NCBI GenBank assembly: GCA_963995505.1
Contig: OZ023199.1
Coordinates: forward strand, 434,001-498,000
Origin: Hypericum androsaemum
Lineage: Eukaryota > Streptophyta > Magnoliopsida > Malpighiales > Hypericaceae
Reading direction: 5' to 3'
Length of the DNA: 64,000 bases
This document shows positions 11,893 through 24,435 of the stretch, piece by piece. How positions within the stretch are numbered: position 1 is the first letter of the stretch; each line of letters starts with the position of its first letter. A program made the position numbers and the translations under genes. Below the pieces are notes generated by a model. It had not been told where the DNA came from and did not search any database. It saw only the letters and a list, made by a program, of their open reading frames with translations.

Positions 11893-12831
11893 TCAATGTT
11901 CATCATTGAGATTACTTGTATATCTCGATAGTCTGTTTACCAAGTTCATAATATCTGGTCTAGCACAGTCCATGAGGTACATTAGACTGTCTATAACTCT
12001 AGAATAATCTAGTTGTCGCACACTATCTCCACGATTCTTGCAGAGACTTGACACTACTTCCATAGGAGTTCTTGCAATTACATTGCTATCCTTGTCGAAT
12101 TTGTCAAGTATCTTTTTGACATAGTGACCTTGGAAAAACACGTAACCTTTTGAAGTCTTGGTAATTTTTATCCCAAGTATAACATCAGCTTGTCCCAAGT
12201 CTTTCATGTCAAAAATCCACGACAACATTCTCTTGGTAATATTGATATTGTCATTATTACCAAAAATTAATATGTCGTCTACGTAGAGACATACTATCAC
12301 ATAGTCTTTATTATCTCCTTTCACGTAGACAAATTTATCACATTAGTTTATCCGAAACCTGTTTGATAGCATTATACTATCAAACTTTTCATGCAACTGT
12401 TTAGGTGCTTGTTTTAACCCATACAAGGATTTTACAAGTTTACACTCCTTATGCTCTTTACTCGGAACCACAAACCCTTCAGATTGTTCCATATAAATAT
12501 CCTCTTCCAAATCTCCATTCAGGAATGTCATTTTCACGTCCATTTGATGGTTCTCTAGGTTAAACAAAGTCGCCAAGGCTAATTTTTCCTGGAGACAGAT
12601 ACGTTTCGAAATAATCAACACCCTCGGTTGCTTATGGCCTTTAACTACAAATCTCGCCTTGTACTTGTCTACAGTACCATCCGGCTTCATCTTCTTTTTG
12701 AAGATCCACTTATGGCCTAGTGGTTTACTACTTGGAGGTAGATCCACTAGTTTCCAAGTGTGGTTATATAAGATAGACTCTATCTCACTATTTGCCGCTT
12801 CCTTCCAAAGAGTAGAGTCTGTAGATGACAT
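11893..12831 (-). pseudogene. Copia reverse transcriptase remnant (two frames)
   Basis: The upstream frame 12831-12343 carries the RT N-terminal signature (W-K-LVDLPP...KPLGHKWIFKKKMKPDG, then YKARFVVKG) and LVKSLYGLKQAPKQ. The downstream frame 12324-11893 carries the catalytic YVDDILIFG. A stop/frameshift between them (about 12325-12342) and a second irregularity after VVKGHKQ separate parts of one domain. No active enzyme is expected. Confidence 0.88.
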
Positions 12832-12898
12832 TGCTTCTTTGTAGGTTACTGGATCCTTTTCGTTCCTAGCCCTTTTTCCACGTCTAGGTTCTTCAATT

Positions 12899-13300
12899 TC
12901 ATCTTGAGGTTCCTCTTCCCCTCATATTGCTCCCACTTTGGTCAACTTGACGGTCAACTCCAGTTCGAGCTTTGTGAGAAAAGATTTTCTCGAAGAATGA
13001 AACATCCCTTGCTTTAATGATAGTGTTTACATCGACATCAGAGTTATCTGACTTGTGTACTAGGAATCGGTATGCAGCACTATCTTGTGCATAATCGATA
13101 AACACACAATTTACCGTCTTGGGTCCTATCCTTGTCCTCTTAGGAGGTGAGATCAGAACCTTAACAAGATATCTCCAAATTCTTAGGAATTTGTAGCTAG
13201 GTGCATGACCTTTCCACAATTCATAAGGTGTTTTGTCCAACTTTTTGTGCAATACTCTATTGAGCACATAGTTGGCCGAAAGCACAGCTTTCTCCCACAA
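12899..13300 (-). pseudogene. Copia integrase C-terminal remnant
   Basis: The frame matches the end of the integrase core and its C-terminal region (ANYVLNRVLHKKLDKTPYEL, then a GPKT.NCVFIDYAQDS block). The N-terminal zinc-binding half and most of the catalytic core (13300-13730) are not readable in one frame. Confidence 0.82.
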
Positions 13301-13734
13301 CTTGGAAGATTATTGATCTTCTTCCCAGTTGGTTCTCGACTTTATTCTTATAGTGAATGATAAATCTATTACTTCGTCTTTACTTCTCGTTAAGTAGACA
13401 TAACAATACAATCATCGATCAATACTCACACTTGTATTTAAGACTAAAGTTGAACTTTGGTTATAAGTTTAGTAACATAAACCTTTGTAAGGACTTATAA
13501 TACACAAGACCAAATCTACCATTACACCATTGTAAAGACTCACGAGAATACACAAATTTGGATTCTCCCCATTATTTAATACAATGGTACTAGTGTTAAC
13601 CTCACAGGCTGCACCTCCATCAATTTAAGTATTAGACTTTGCCTTACAGGCTAAAGTCATTATACTCATTTTGAAGATATTGGTCAAATAACCCTTGCCA
13701 ATAAATATTTTTTCGTTCAACATAATGACTTTTT

Positions 13735-13990
13735 CGAACTCAAACACGAGTCAAAAGTCTTTCTTGTTGAGCACAACTCCGGAGATAGGATTCTTCCTAA
13801 TCTCAGGCACACGCAATACATCCGTTAGCTCTTGACCGAGGTCACCTCGAGCATAACCATCCCTTTGCCATCAACCATAGATACTGCCAAGCTTTGCTTG
13901 TAGCAATTCTCATCATCCACTAGTTGATAGATCTTAAACATCCATTTGTTCGCACAAATATGGCGTGTGGCCCCAATGTCTACCTACCAA
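13735..13990 (-). pseudogene. Copia gag-pol protease remnant
   Basis: The reverse complement reads VDIGATRHIC, equivalent to the retroviral-type aspartic protease motif D-(S/T)-G-A-(S/T)-x-H at the N-terminus of Copia pol. It is followed by a VDGKG segment and broken remnants of the LRKNP/ISG region. It has several stops. Confidence 0.65.
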
Positions 13991-14039
13991 CAAAATTCAC
14001 CTCGACATAAGAACCGTGAGGTTCATGTCATCAATGTCA

Positions 14040-14514
14040 AAGCTCAAGCTTGTCTTATCGACATTAGCACGAGCATGCTTCTAATTCTTCCCCTTAGCAG
14101 TATGGCATTTATAGCAACCATTAGCTCCAAGGCTAGATTTGCCGCAACAAAGAAGGTATTAGTGAAACTCTTATTATGAGCATCTCCCTCGAAATTATTA
14201 GAGCATTTCTGCTAATTCCCACGGGAGCTCCCACCAACCTCAACCACACTGGTCTTGGCAACCATGTCGTTCAATTTTTTTTCAACAACCTTTTGGTTAT
14301 CTTGCTCGATATGCAACCTTCTCAAAAGGTCCTCGAAACTCATCATCTTCCTCTTGTATTTGAGGTACATCTTGATGTCCTTCCAATATGGCGGTAATTT
14401 ACTAATTGTCGCTTGGAAGGCATCATGGATGAGAATCTTATGAAGATCATCCTCCTCGGGTTTACTCTCTTTGAAATACGGGGTCAAGTTCAAAGTAGTT
14501 AGGAAGAATACCAT
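14040..14514 (-). pseudogene. Copia gag remnant (UBN2-like) and degenerate zinc knuckle
   Basis: The frame 14514-14212 gives a gag-type helical segment (LPPYWKDIKMYLKYKRKMMSFEDLLRRLHIEQDN). Downstream, at about 14080-14150, a Cys-rich stretch ending GCYKCHTAKGKN looks like a decayed CCHC knuckle, now followed by a stop. Confidence 0.7.
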
Positions 14515-15170
14515 CTTTTATTGCCACCTCTTTGAGTAACTAACTACCTTTGAACTTTTTCAAAATTTTCAAATTGAGAAAACATTAATAAGTTTCTAAG
14601 AAACGACATCAGAGCCTCAGTGCTACTAGCCTTCACAATTGGAACCTCAGCGTTTGGTGAAATAGATTTCAACCATATCTATTACACAATTTTTTTTCCA
14701 TCGTACCGTGGCTAACTTCCCACAATCTCATCAATAATTGAACCTAACACTCACAATTAAAATTCAACACGAATTGATCAATTTCAGATATTGATCTAAG
14801 TTTGTGGGGCAAAACTTCTTTAACTCAGTTTACAAACTCAATTTCATAAACTTGATCAACGAGTCCAATAACAATATTTACATTTAAGTAAATTTATAGC
14901 TGCAACGTTGCGGTCATAAAGAAAGAAATACGACCGAGCTTAGCTGGACAACAAAGCGTTAACTTGCTTAGCAATCATAATTGTGAGTAAATAACAGGCG
15001 TTGCAAAATAACAATTGGGTAACCATTTACTGTCCCAATTCAACTCACCATTTCAACAGTTACTCTCCAAGTAAATGAGAATCCACGTTTCAACTTCATC
15101 AACGCCAGCGTACTAAAACCAATTATTGCCTCTACACAATTGCGGACCGGCGGCACTATTAAAATAAACT

Positions 15171-15174
<4 letters not shown>

Positions 15175-15221
<47 letters not shown>

Positions 15222-15222
15222 T
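15175..15222. repeat. (TA)n microsatellite
   Basis: About 19 uninterrupted TA dinucleotides followed by TGTATATA, inside the Copia 5' internal region. Confidence 0.95.
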
Positions 15223-15872
15223 TCCCGATGAAACGGTCGCAGCAGATAAAACACTTGCAACAAATCTCAAACAATAACAGAGATATATATATATGAATTC
15301 ACAGATTTAATTCCACGGAAAGTATTCAACTAAGTGTGCAACAGGTTACAAAAACAGTAGCCTACTAGACGTTACCAGATAATAATATAATTATTATCCA
15401 ACAAAACCGTAATTACCTATGCCTTACAGTAGCTTCTCACATTATTATTAACATTAATATTTTCCCATCCAAGTTATGAATTTTCCCGTTTTCCAAAATA
15501 TTTTTCCACTTCTGTATGATTAATCTCTTGATGTTATACATTAAACAGATAAACGTGGTGGGTTGCAACGAAACAGTCAACTATAAACCAGTGGGTTGCA
15601 TTTGATTACTTAATCTTTTTCCCCAGCCAATTTTCGTTACAGAAACATTTGAGATTAACGTCAATTCTTTAGCACTACAAAAAATTATCTGAGCTAGTAT
15701 AACACGTAATAGTGTAAGCATATACCAAAACGCAAGTTAAATCTCAGTGATTAAATTCAACCGAAATAGGACAGTGAGTCAAATAAACTTGCTCCGCTTC
15801 CGATTTAGTCACCACTATATATGAAAAGCCAAACCATAATTTACCAATAGTGTCATAATAAGAGTTTAAAAT

Positions 15873-16747
15873 TGTTGGAATAAATATTAGTAAATTATGA
15901 TTTTAACACAAGTATATAAAGCATAAGTAATATAAAAGAAAATGGTGAGAGTATGCTCACGATCACACTTTGGGCTAAGTGTGTAATACGTCGTCTTCAA
16001 GGTAACGACCTTCGGATTGAATCCTGGACGAGGCCACAGTTTAACTGTGTGCCCTTAAACTCTTATTACCCACCTATATGCTTTAGGCCTCCATGGGTAA
16101 AAGAGTTCCCAAGGTACAATGCCCAATCACGTGTACGAAAGGAAGTACTTTCGTACACCTTTTCGAACCTTTGGTGGTGTAGAACTCCGACTCTTATAAA
16201 TGAGTGAAATGCTATGCTAAGGAGGGAGAGGTAGAGAGCTCAAGGAAGAGTGTGAGCTTTGTGTAATTTAGAATAAAAGAGGAGGCCTCCTTTTATAGGG
16301 ACCTCAAACTAAATGGGTTGTTACACTCATGAATTTAAATCTAAATTTAAATTCAAATGGCATGGAAGGGGAAGAAGGTTTTAGAGCGCGGGCTTTTCTA
16401 GGAGGAAGCCCAACCGATTTTGGGCCGAGAATCGCTTCAACAGGTCTGGCCTAGCTCTAAAAAGATAAGACCATAAAACCTAGGACAATTCTCACAAACT
16501 CACAACCCGCAACCATACCACTTTTAAGCCAATTTTTACTCACCCCGAGAATTAAAATTTTGCAAGTATTATATATCGTTACAAAGCTTTATCAACGAGC
16601 TTCATATTGATTTCACAAACACCCAAATTCAATTAGTGTGTATTTAATTATGATTCTCCCTCTAATTAAATATTTGGGCCCAATGCCCAATACACTCAAT
16701 TGCATTGAGCCATCTTTTCCTAGGGTATTAAACCCAATTCTCCAATA
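15873..16747 (-). repeat. Copia 5' LTR
   Basis: 875 bp, reading TGTTGGAA...CTCCAATA on the plus strand, with a terminal C to T change relative to its partner. It is colinear with 9792-10782 except for the indels described there. Confidence 0.9.
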
Positions 16748-18243
16748 ATTAATACATAATATTTTATTTTTAGCACTCTCTCAATTTTTTGACTATCTAG
16801 ACTCTAGAATGCCATGTCCAATTTCTAGAGCATATTGTTTTTTTGAAAGGTAAATTATTATACCGACATTGTCAAGATTTGAACTTTAGATCTCCTAAAT
16901 ATTTACAATATATTATACCGTTGGGCTACGATCCTACAGCATATTGTATTTCGAGTTAGTTGTTGTGCATGATATAGAATCATATACGAAAGTGTCATGA
17001 GAAAAGAAAGTATATAACATTTCTATGAGCAGTATTTAAAAAAATGTGGTTTGATCGCGATTGCGAGATCTGGATTCAATGGCAGTAGAATAGTCACACA
17101 ACATTTACACTATCAAAATTGCTCAAGCGGAGCAAAATCTACGGATGAACATCCAAGACAAATCAATTACCGAATAAAAGTTATGTCGATGAAATTTAAA
17201 AGAATATATATTTTATTTGATTATAAATGGTATACATCGGGAGGGAATTTTAATGATTCAAAACTGACGTGGTCGTAAGAAAAATTTCTTGGTGGCCGCA
17301 ATGGCATCTGGCCATGATGAGGGTTCAAATTTGAATGAATTTAAATTATAATTTGTCGAATTTTATTTGTCTAAAGATTGGTTAGAATACGAAGTCAGAT
17401 ATATATGAATCGATTTAAATTAGAATAGAATAGAATTTAATTTATGGTGGCCCCTAACTAGTCAAATATGTTTTTGCTTTTACCGATTGAAGTAGGGGTG
17501 ATTATAGCTCGAAGTAGGGCTAATTCGAATTATAATTCACCAAATTTGAATTATAAAATTATGATTTCTATTTGATGCATCTAATGAAAAATTTAAATAC
17601 AATTTAAATCTGAATCATATTTTCCACAAATCAAATTAAATTGAAATAGAATATGGTTCAAATTCTTTTTTTAGGGGCATATGGTGACCCCTGTCTGGCG
17701 TGCCCAATGGGAATTCGGTATAATAATACAAACTAAATCTGACGTGGCATCCGGTGCCCGGAGCCGACACGAGTGGGTAGGGCCAGTAATTTAAAACGCC
17801 GGCGCGGGCATGGGACCCACACGGTAGACGTGGACGACCCGAAGAAACCTAACCCACCCACCCAATCGTCCCGGGTCGGGTCATCGATTCGATACCTAGC
17901 GTCCCAGCCCACTTTTCTTTCTCCTACCTCCTTTCAAGAGATCGGAAAAAAAAATCAACGAAAAAGGAAATAAAATAAAAAATATATAAAAAAGTAGAAC
18001 AAGAAACCGCCTCCCCGGAATCTAGAGATCCCCGTTTCGAATCCCTTCCCCTAATCTTTCTCTCTCCTCCGTGATCTCGTGTTTCACCCGTTTGACGCGT
18101 GTAGTTGGTCGTCGGGGCGGTTTCTCCATTTTTTAGGGATTTTTTTAAGCTATAAATTTTAATTTCGGGATATGGAAGGGTCGGGAAGGTGGAGAGCATG
18201 ACGATCGCCGGCGGCGGGGGGTTCGTGGCCGGAGGGATGAGGT
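16748..18243. other. Intergenic region and kinase promoter/leader
   Basis: AT-rich DNA to about 17700, then a GC-richer stretch. A TATATAAAAA motif at 17983-17992 is a plausible TATA box for the kinase gene, giving a leader of roughly 200-400 bp. An upstream ATG (18199) opens a short frame that overlaps the presumed leader. Confidence 0.5.
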
Positions 18244-18435
18244 ATGCCTGAGCTCGGGCGGGGAGGCGCCGCGCGTGGGGGCAGAGCTAGGAAATCAGCC
18301 GCCGCCTCTCCTAATCCTACTTACGAGAAGACCAGAGCGTGGCGTTGTTGAGGTAGAGCTAGGAAGCAGGGGCAGGTTGTTGAGGTAGAGGGGGAGGGTA
18401 TTAAGGTAATTTCAAAGGAGGAGAAGGAGAGAGCA
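18244..18435 (+). other. In-frame upstream extension of the kinase, interrupted by TGA
   Basis: ATG 18244 encodes MPELGRGGAARGG.., like the conserved MPEL/MPVL start of MUT9-like kinases. The frame meets TGA at codon 36 and then continues open (GRARKQGQVVEVEGEG..) into MADESGG. An intron removing only the stop would be about 38 bp, too short for plants. Confidence 0.55.
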
Positions 18436-21400
18436 ATGGCGGATGAGAGCGGGGGTGTGAGTGCTAACAATAACAACAACACCAAGGCTACTGATGACGC
18501 GGCCGCCGCGCCTTTTCCCGATAGGGTAGCTATCTAGATTCCTTTCCGCCTTCTGTGTGTTTTGTTTGTTTGAATTTTGTGGTGATTACTGAGTTTGTGG
18601 TGGTTGTTTGTTTAGGTTCAAGTTGGGGGCTCGCCGGTGTACAAGGTGGAGAGGAAGCTGGGGAAAGGTGGATTCGGCCAGGTGTTTGTTGGCCGTCGTG
18701 TTAACGGTGGGAATGAACGAGCTACCGGTGCTGCAGCCTTGGAGGTAGCGAGGCATTCGCTGACTGTTTTGTGCAATCTTTACTTGAACAATGATTGTGA
18801 TGCATTTCATTTCCCTCCATCGATTAGGTTGCGCTGAAGTTTGAACACAGAAATAGTAAGGGGTGTAACTATGGTCCTCCATACGAATGGCAGGTGTACA
18901 AGTAGGTATCCGTTGTTCGCTTTCCTGTGGATCTTCTTTGATTCCATGAATGTTCTTGGTTATTTCATTCTGGAACTATTTTTCGCAGCACTCTCGGTGG
19001 TAGTCACGGAGTACCAAGAGTTCATTACAAAGGGAAGCAAGGGGATTACTATGTGATGGTTATGGATATGCTAGGCCCTAGCCTCTGGGATGTTTGGAAT
19101 AATTCTGCGCAATCGTAAGTTATCTCAAATGTGCATGATTCTTCCATGTGTGTGAATTTGAAAATTGTTGTGCTTCTGTGATGTGTGACCCGTGGCTTTT
19201 GCTTACACGCTCAGTTACCCCCTTTTTGTTGTCTTAACAGGATGTCCTCAGAAATGATAGCTTGTATTGCAGTCGAGTCTCTTTCCATTTTAGAGAAGAT
19301 GCATGCAAGAGGGTATGGACATAAGCAAGTTTTCTCTACTTGTTCTCCTTTGAAGTACTCGTGTTAGATAAGCGGAGATCACCTGTGCCAGATTGACTGA
19401 TGCTTCATTCTGTACAATTCCTGATGAATTGATTTCACTGTCTTTTGTCTCTGAAGCTATGTGCATGGAGATGTAAAACCAGAGAACTTCTTACTTGGTC
19501 AGCCATCTACAGTGCAGGAGAAGAAGTTATTCCTTGTTGATCTTGGATTAGGTTGGTGACTCATAGTGAAATTGCTTTAACTTTATGTTTTATGACGTGG
19601 AGAGTTGCTTATTGGTCATCGGTTCTGATTGCTGTAGCGACAAAATGGAGAGATAGCAGTAGTGGAGACCATGTCGATTATGATCAGCGTCCCGATATGT
19701 TCAGGTGAGTGACTCGATATTCTAATTACTTTCCAGTTCCAAATATTGATTGGACTAAAATTCATGACAAATGCTTTGAATGCTTAATTTTGCCAGGGGA
19801 ACTGTCCGATATGCTAGTGTTCATGCTCATTTGGGACGGACTGCCAGCAGAAGAGATGATCTAGAATCTCTGGCATATACTCTTATTTTCCTGCATCGAG
19901 GCAGGCTGCCGTGGCAAGGATATCAGGTAATATAGCACATGGGTTTTTAGCACATTTATGAGGTCATTTTTGTTACAACTAAATCCGTAAAACTCGGATG
20001 GTGAGATAAACATTTTTAACGTCTCACCAGAAAGTTGGATATAGATTTGAACTTAATCTGACTTGAACCAAAGGAAACATAGCAAACAACGAGTCCCTTT
20101 GTGGGCAGGGAAGTATCTCATGTCTGTAGTGCAGTTCTCTCACATTGTTTTGGAGTTTCGAACTAGCTGTTATATTTTCTTATGGCCTTATTTGGGTGAT
20201 GTTTCTACAGGGTGACAACAAGTCTTTTCTGGTTTGCAAAAAGAAAATGGCAACTTCTCCAGAAATGTTGTGCGTCTACTGTCCTCCGCCTATTAAGGAA
20301 TTTCTTGAGCATGTGGTAAATTTGAAGTTTGATGAGGAGCCGAACTATTCCAAGCTCATATCACTATTTGAGGGCCTGTTGGGACCCAATCCAGCAATAA
20401 GGCCTGTGAACACCGAGGGTGCTCAAAAGGTGATTACATGCTATTTGAATTTAGCATCCAACTTTTTCCTTAGATGTCCATCTCGGTGCTAGCTGGACCC
20501 ATCTCACTGAATTAGCCTCTGCTGTTGCTGTTGTATCTTCCCATTTTTGGTACTCACAAGATCTTACTTGATGTACAGATTTTATGTCAAGTTGGCCAAA
20601 AGCGAGGCAGATTGAGCGTTGAAGAAGACGATGATGGGCAACCCAAGAAGAAGGTTCGCCTCGGAGTTCCTGCCACACAATGGATTTCTATTTACAATGC
20701 GAGAAAACCAATGAAACAGAGGTAAATATTCATCCAAATCTGTATACGTGTACTCTTTTCATTTTGTATTTATATTGGACTTGGGAATAAGTGGTTTTTG
20801 GTCTCTCTCTAGGTATCACTATAATGTCACAGATGCAAGGCTGTCACAACATGTGGATCGAGGGGTTGCTGACGGTCTACTTATAAGCTCCGTGTCTTCT
20901 TGTACCAACTTGTGGGCACTAATTATGGACGCTGGAACTGGTTTCACAAACCAGGTCTATCAAATGTCCCCTTTTTTCTTGCACAAGGTAATCTCTCTCA
21001 ACTACAAATATATTGAGACTTAAGGGTCTACTGCATACTCCAGAGATGCAACTCTTGTTTTGTTGACCCACTAAAAATATGAATATTGAAGAATTGATGA
21101 CATTTTTTGTTTTTATCCGTAACATAACAGGAGTGGATTATGGAACATTGGGAGCAGAACTACTACATTAGTTCTGTTGCTGGTGCGTTAAATGGAAGTT
21201 CTCTTGTGGTCATGTCAAAAGGTTCGTTTGCAGTTGTGTACATCATTTCTTTATCCCTGCTTTTTTGCTAGTTTTATGACATATGTTTAATCTTATGGTT
21301 GTACTAGAGTTTGCGTGCTGAGTACTCGAGTTTCGGGAAAAAATGATGCAGGTACTCAATACACACAACAGTCTTATAAGGTCAGTGATTCGTTCCCCTT

Positions 21401-22113
21401 CAAGTGGATAAACAAGAAGTGGAGGGAAGGTTTTTATGTCACTTCAATGGCAACTGCTGGAACCCGCTGGGGTGTTGTCATGTCTCGAAATGCTGGCTTC
21501 AGTGACCAGGTGCATATTTCTTGCAATTTCATCTGCCATGCATAACCATCGTTGAATGCCTCCTATCTAAACACTCATGGTCGGAAATACTTGTTCACTA
21601 GACTTAGTTGGCTCTAAAGGTTGGCACTGTTACTGTTACTGTTACTGATCCTCTCTTCACTTGTTACTTGCTCTGTTAGGTTGTCGAGCTTGATTTTCTT
21701 TATCCGAGCGAGGGCATTCACAAACGCTGGGACAATGGCTATAGAATTACTTCTGCAGCTGCAACATCGGATCAAGCTGCGCTTATCTTGAGCGTTCCCA
21801 GGCGCAGGCCATCGGATGAGACTCAGGAAACTCTACGAACATCTCAATTCCCTAGTACACACGTAAAGGTAAGATTTATCTTGTGAATTTTGTATATTAT
21901 CTCCTTATTTCAAAAACTGTTTGCATCTAGCAAAAAGATTCGTATAGCAGATGTATATGCTGTTTGAAAGGTTGATGAAAGACACCCATCGGGCCAGATT
22001 TGAGCCCGGTCGGACCGAGAATTGTTTTAACGGGCCATTATTTGATGGTGCAGGAAAAATGGGCAAAGAATCTCTATCTTTCTTGCCTGTGCTACGGGAG
22101 GACTGTGTCCTAA
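18436..22113 (+). CDS. MLK: MUT9-like / photoregulatory (PPK) casein-kinase-1-like protein kinase
   Basis: Exons: 18436-18525, 18616-18744, 18828-18901, 18989-19114, 19241-19312, 19457-19551, 19638-19704, 19797-19926, 20211-20429, 20579-20721, 20813-20987, 21131-21221, 21352-21509, 21680-21868, 22054-22113; 605 residues. The CK1-like kinase domain has the glycine loop GKGGFGQV (46-53), the VALK lysine (K77), HGDVKPEN (catalytic D169) and DLGLA in place of DFG (D192). Residues ~320-605 are the long plant-specific C-terminal region ([30 protein letters not shown], ending CYGRTVS). Family members are nuclear Ser/Thr kinases that phosphorylate histone H3 and phytochrome-signalling/clock proteins. 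The usual N-terminus MPEL... is present at 18244, in frame, but TGA at 18349-18351 separates it, so I start at 18436; the kinase domain is then complete. Splice sites are all GT-AG and phases agree. Confidence 0.92.
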
Positions 22114-22978
22114 ATCAGGTTCTTAAAGGGGCATTTTGACGTGGTGTACTGTTGTACTACGTGTATTAAAAAATGAAATGTATAAAATTGCGACCTTGGC
22201 GGGTAATAGTGAGGTGTAACTTTTTTGGTGTAAGATAGCTTTACCGATTTCGTTAAATTGACAACAGCCAATTTTAGCTGTTCACACGGCTCAAATACCT
22301 CCGGTTAATTTTAATTACTGCAATGAACGCACATCGTTTACTGGAAAATGCGAGCGGCTGGTTCTAACAACTACCGTGGATTACCCTACATCATCCTTGC
22401 TTCGGGTAATTCTAGCTTAACAAAATTTGGGAAAAAAAATGAAAATTTTTAGTTAGATTTCATCTCCTTCTCAAAAAGTGAACCCATCATTTCAATATAT
22501 TATTGAAATCAGAGAAAAATATCATCATTTTAAGTTATGTTAGTCAAAATATCATTTTAGTTTTGGCTGAATAAACGCACACCAAGGAATTATAGTATTA
22601 ATTTAATAAAAATTATCAATTGTTGTTTATAAACGCACACCAGTAAATTATCATTTTTGCGAATTTTAATAAACGCACACCAGTTGTTTATTCAATTGTT
22701 GCACTCAATTAAAAGTATTTTGTTTATTGCATATTACCAGTATCATTTGAAGATGATTCAAAAAAATAAAAAATGATAGTAAAAATTATCAAATTTTTTT
22801 TTCACATTTCGTAAATTGTATAAAAATATTCGCAGAAATCACTTGTATTTATTTATGAATTTATAGTGTGGCCCATCTCCATCCACAAGTCAGTGAGTGA
22901 TCAGAAGGTGGCTTCGACCACCATTAAAGATAACACATATTAACATCATCGACTTGGAGTTCCTTGACTACACTAGCA
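22114..22978. other. Intergenic region between the kinase and PSA2
   Basis: AT-rich. The motif 'aaacgcacacca' recurs several times between 22570 and 22690 together with 'aattatca', an irregular local repeat. I see no gene. The PSA2 leader probably lies in the last ~150 bp. Confidence 0.5.
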
Positions 22979-24435
22979 ATGGCTTCCTCTTCATCACCAA
23001 GCAGCATCTCCGCTCTACCTCAACGCCTACCCTTTCCCTCTCATGTTTCTACCAGAACCACTCCTGTCCACCTCTGTGAGTACACCAACTCAGTAATGGG
23101 TCTTTTTCGGGTTCTTCTGGTTGAACTTTGAGTTGAGTGGCTCTTTTGCTGTGTTGGCGAGCAGTTGGGAGTGTTGGAGTGAGGTCAGCTTCTTCGGACA
23201 GTGGGAGCCATGACACTGCTGATGATGATCCCTCCACGTCGACCAAGCTCAAGGTGATCCCTTTTCCTTCATATTAGCTATGAGGAGCGATTGTTCTAAG
23301 TTAACCAGGCATCTTGAGATTGAGCTACGGAAGAAGAAACTCGATAGGGAGAGCAGCTTTGCAGCACTCTATGGTCTAACTTGATTCGAACTCGAGGAAG
23401 GTTATAACTTGGTGATTTGAATAGTTTGGATGGGATGGGATGGTGCTGAGCCCTCCACCCCAACCTATTCAAGTTCCCATCTTTTTTCGTTATTGCGTAC
23501 TAAGCTCAATTGTCCAGTGAACTTGGAAAACGAAAGAATTTCTGATAATTGAGTGGTTTGGATGGTAGTCGATGGAATTGATAGAGAGCAATGGCGGCCA
23601 ATTCTATCACTCAAAACGTACATTTTCGGATGGTCGTGTGATTGGTGAACTTGCTTCTTTCACAAGAAATAGTGTGACCTGTGGTAGTGAGGCTACCTCC
23701 TACCTACTGAGTTAAGAATTCATCTTTTGTCACACAGGGGTCTCAACCGACTATATCAAGGCGTCAGTCTCTTGCTTGCATATGTTCAACCATTGCTTTG
23801 ATTAGCATTTCCGGAATCTCCGTGACTGTCCCAAAGGCAATAGCTGCAGATCCAAGAGACAGGCCTGGCTGTCGGAATTGTCTCGGGAGTGGCGCCGTGC
23901 TTTGTAAGTTCAATGTCTCCATTCTTTCCATCGATGGCCTTTTATATATGAGCTTGGGACATGGTTCCTTGCCTTTTCAAACCTGCAAATGATAAGCACC
24001 AATCTATGCGTCGATCCCGTTGGCTTTTCATGCAGGTGATATGTGTGGTGGGACAGGGAAGTGGAAAGCTCTCAACAGAAAACGTGCCAAAGATGTCTAT
24101 GAGTTCACTGAATGCCCCAATTGCTATGGTAAATCTTTGATTCACATGAATGCCTGTATCGTTGATGTCTGCCGTATCGTTGATGTCTGCTGCAAATGAT
24201 GCTACCTAATAGTTGCTGTATGGAGCTGCAGCTTAGCAACATGTTCTTTAGTCTCGTGTATGCATTTTGTCATTTACAAGTCCCGCGTGACCATTTTCGG
24301 GCAGGTCGAGGGAAGCTTGTGTGCCCCGTTTGTTTGGGTACTGGTGTCCCCAACAACAAAGGCCTCCTTAGGAGACCTGATGCAAAGCAACTACTTGACA
24401 AGATGTACAATGGTCGGTTATTGCCTCGCTCATGA
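22979..24435 (+). CDS. PSA2: PSI assembly factor PSA2 (DnaJ-type zinc-finger protein, chloroplast)
   Basis: Exons: 22979-23075, 23165-23253, 23738-23903, 24036-24128, 24305-24435; 191 residues. The Ser/Thr-rich N-terminus ([19 protein letters not shown]) is a plastid transit peptide. A hydrophobic segment at about residues 73-98 ([20 protein letters not shown]) may act as a thylakoid-transfer signal. The C-terminal half is a DnaJ-like cysteine-rich domain with four CxxC(x)GxG repeats: [24 protein letters not shown] and CPVCLGTG. The ending [12 protein letters not shown] is characteristic of PSA2. The known Arabidopsis and maize proteins act in the thylakoid lumen in photosystem I biogenesis, probably through disulfide/PsaG interaction. 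There is no J domain, so it is not a co-chaperone in the usual sense. It converges on the cation transporter gene downstream. The alternative BSD2-type family lacks this C-terminus. Confidence 0.88.

Larger units (their letters stand above)
9792..16747 (-). mobile_element. Decayed Copia (Ty1) LTR retrotransposon
   Basis: Two direct LTRs (9792-10782 and 15873-16747) enclose ~5.1 kb with gag, protease, integrase, reverse transcriptase and RNase H remnants in Copia order, read on the minus strand. So the 5' LTR is the right-hand one. A polypurine tract (minus strand TGTGGGGGAT, plus 10783-10792) directly abuts the 3' LTR, whose minus-strand ends are TGTTGGAG...TCTAACA. All coding parts carry stops or frameshifts and the two LTRs differ by indels totalling ~116 bp, so the insertion is old and inactive. 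I could not see a tRNA primer-binding site or a perfect 5-bp target duplication (flanks aatag and attaa). Confidence 0.92.

Noticed and set aside
15840..15872. tRNA primer-binding site of the Copia element
   Set aside because: The sequence next to the 5' LTR does not resemble the tRNA-Met complement usual in plant Copia elements.
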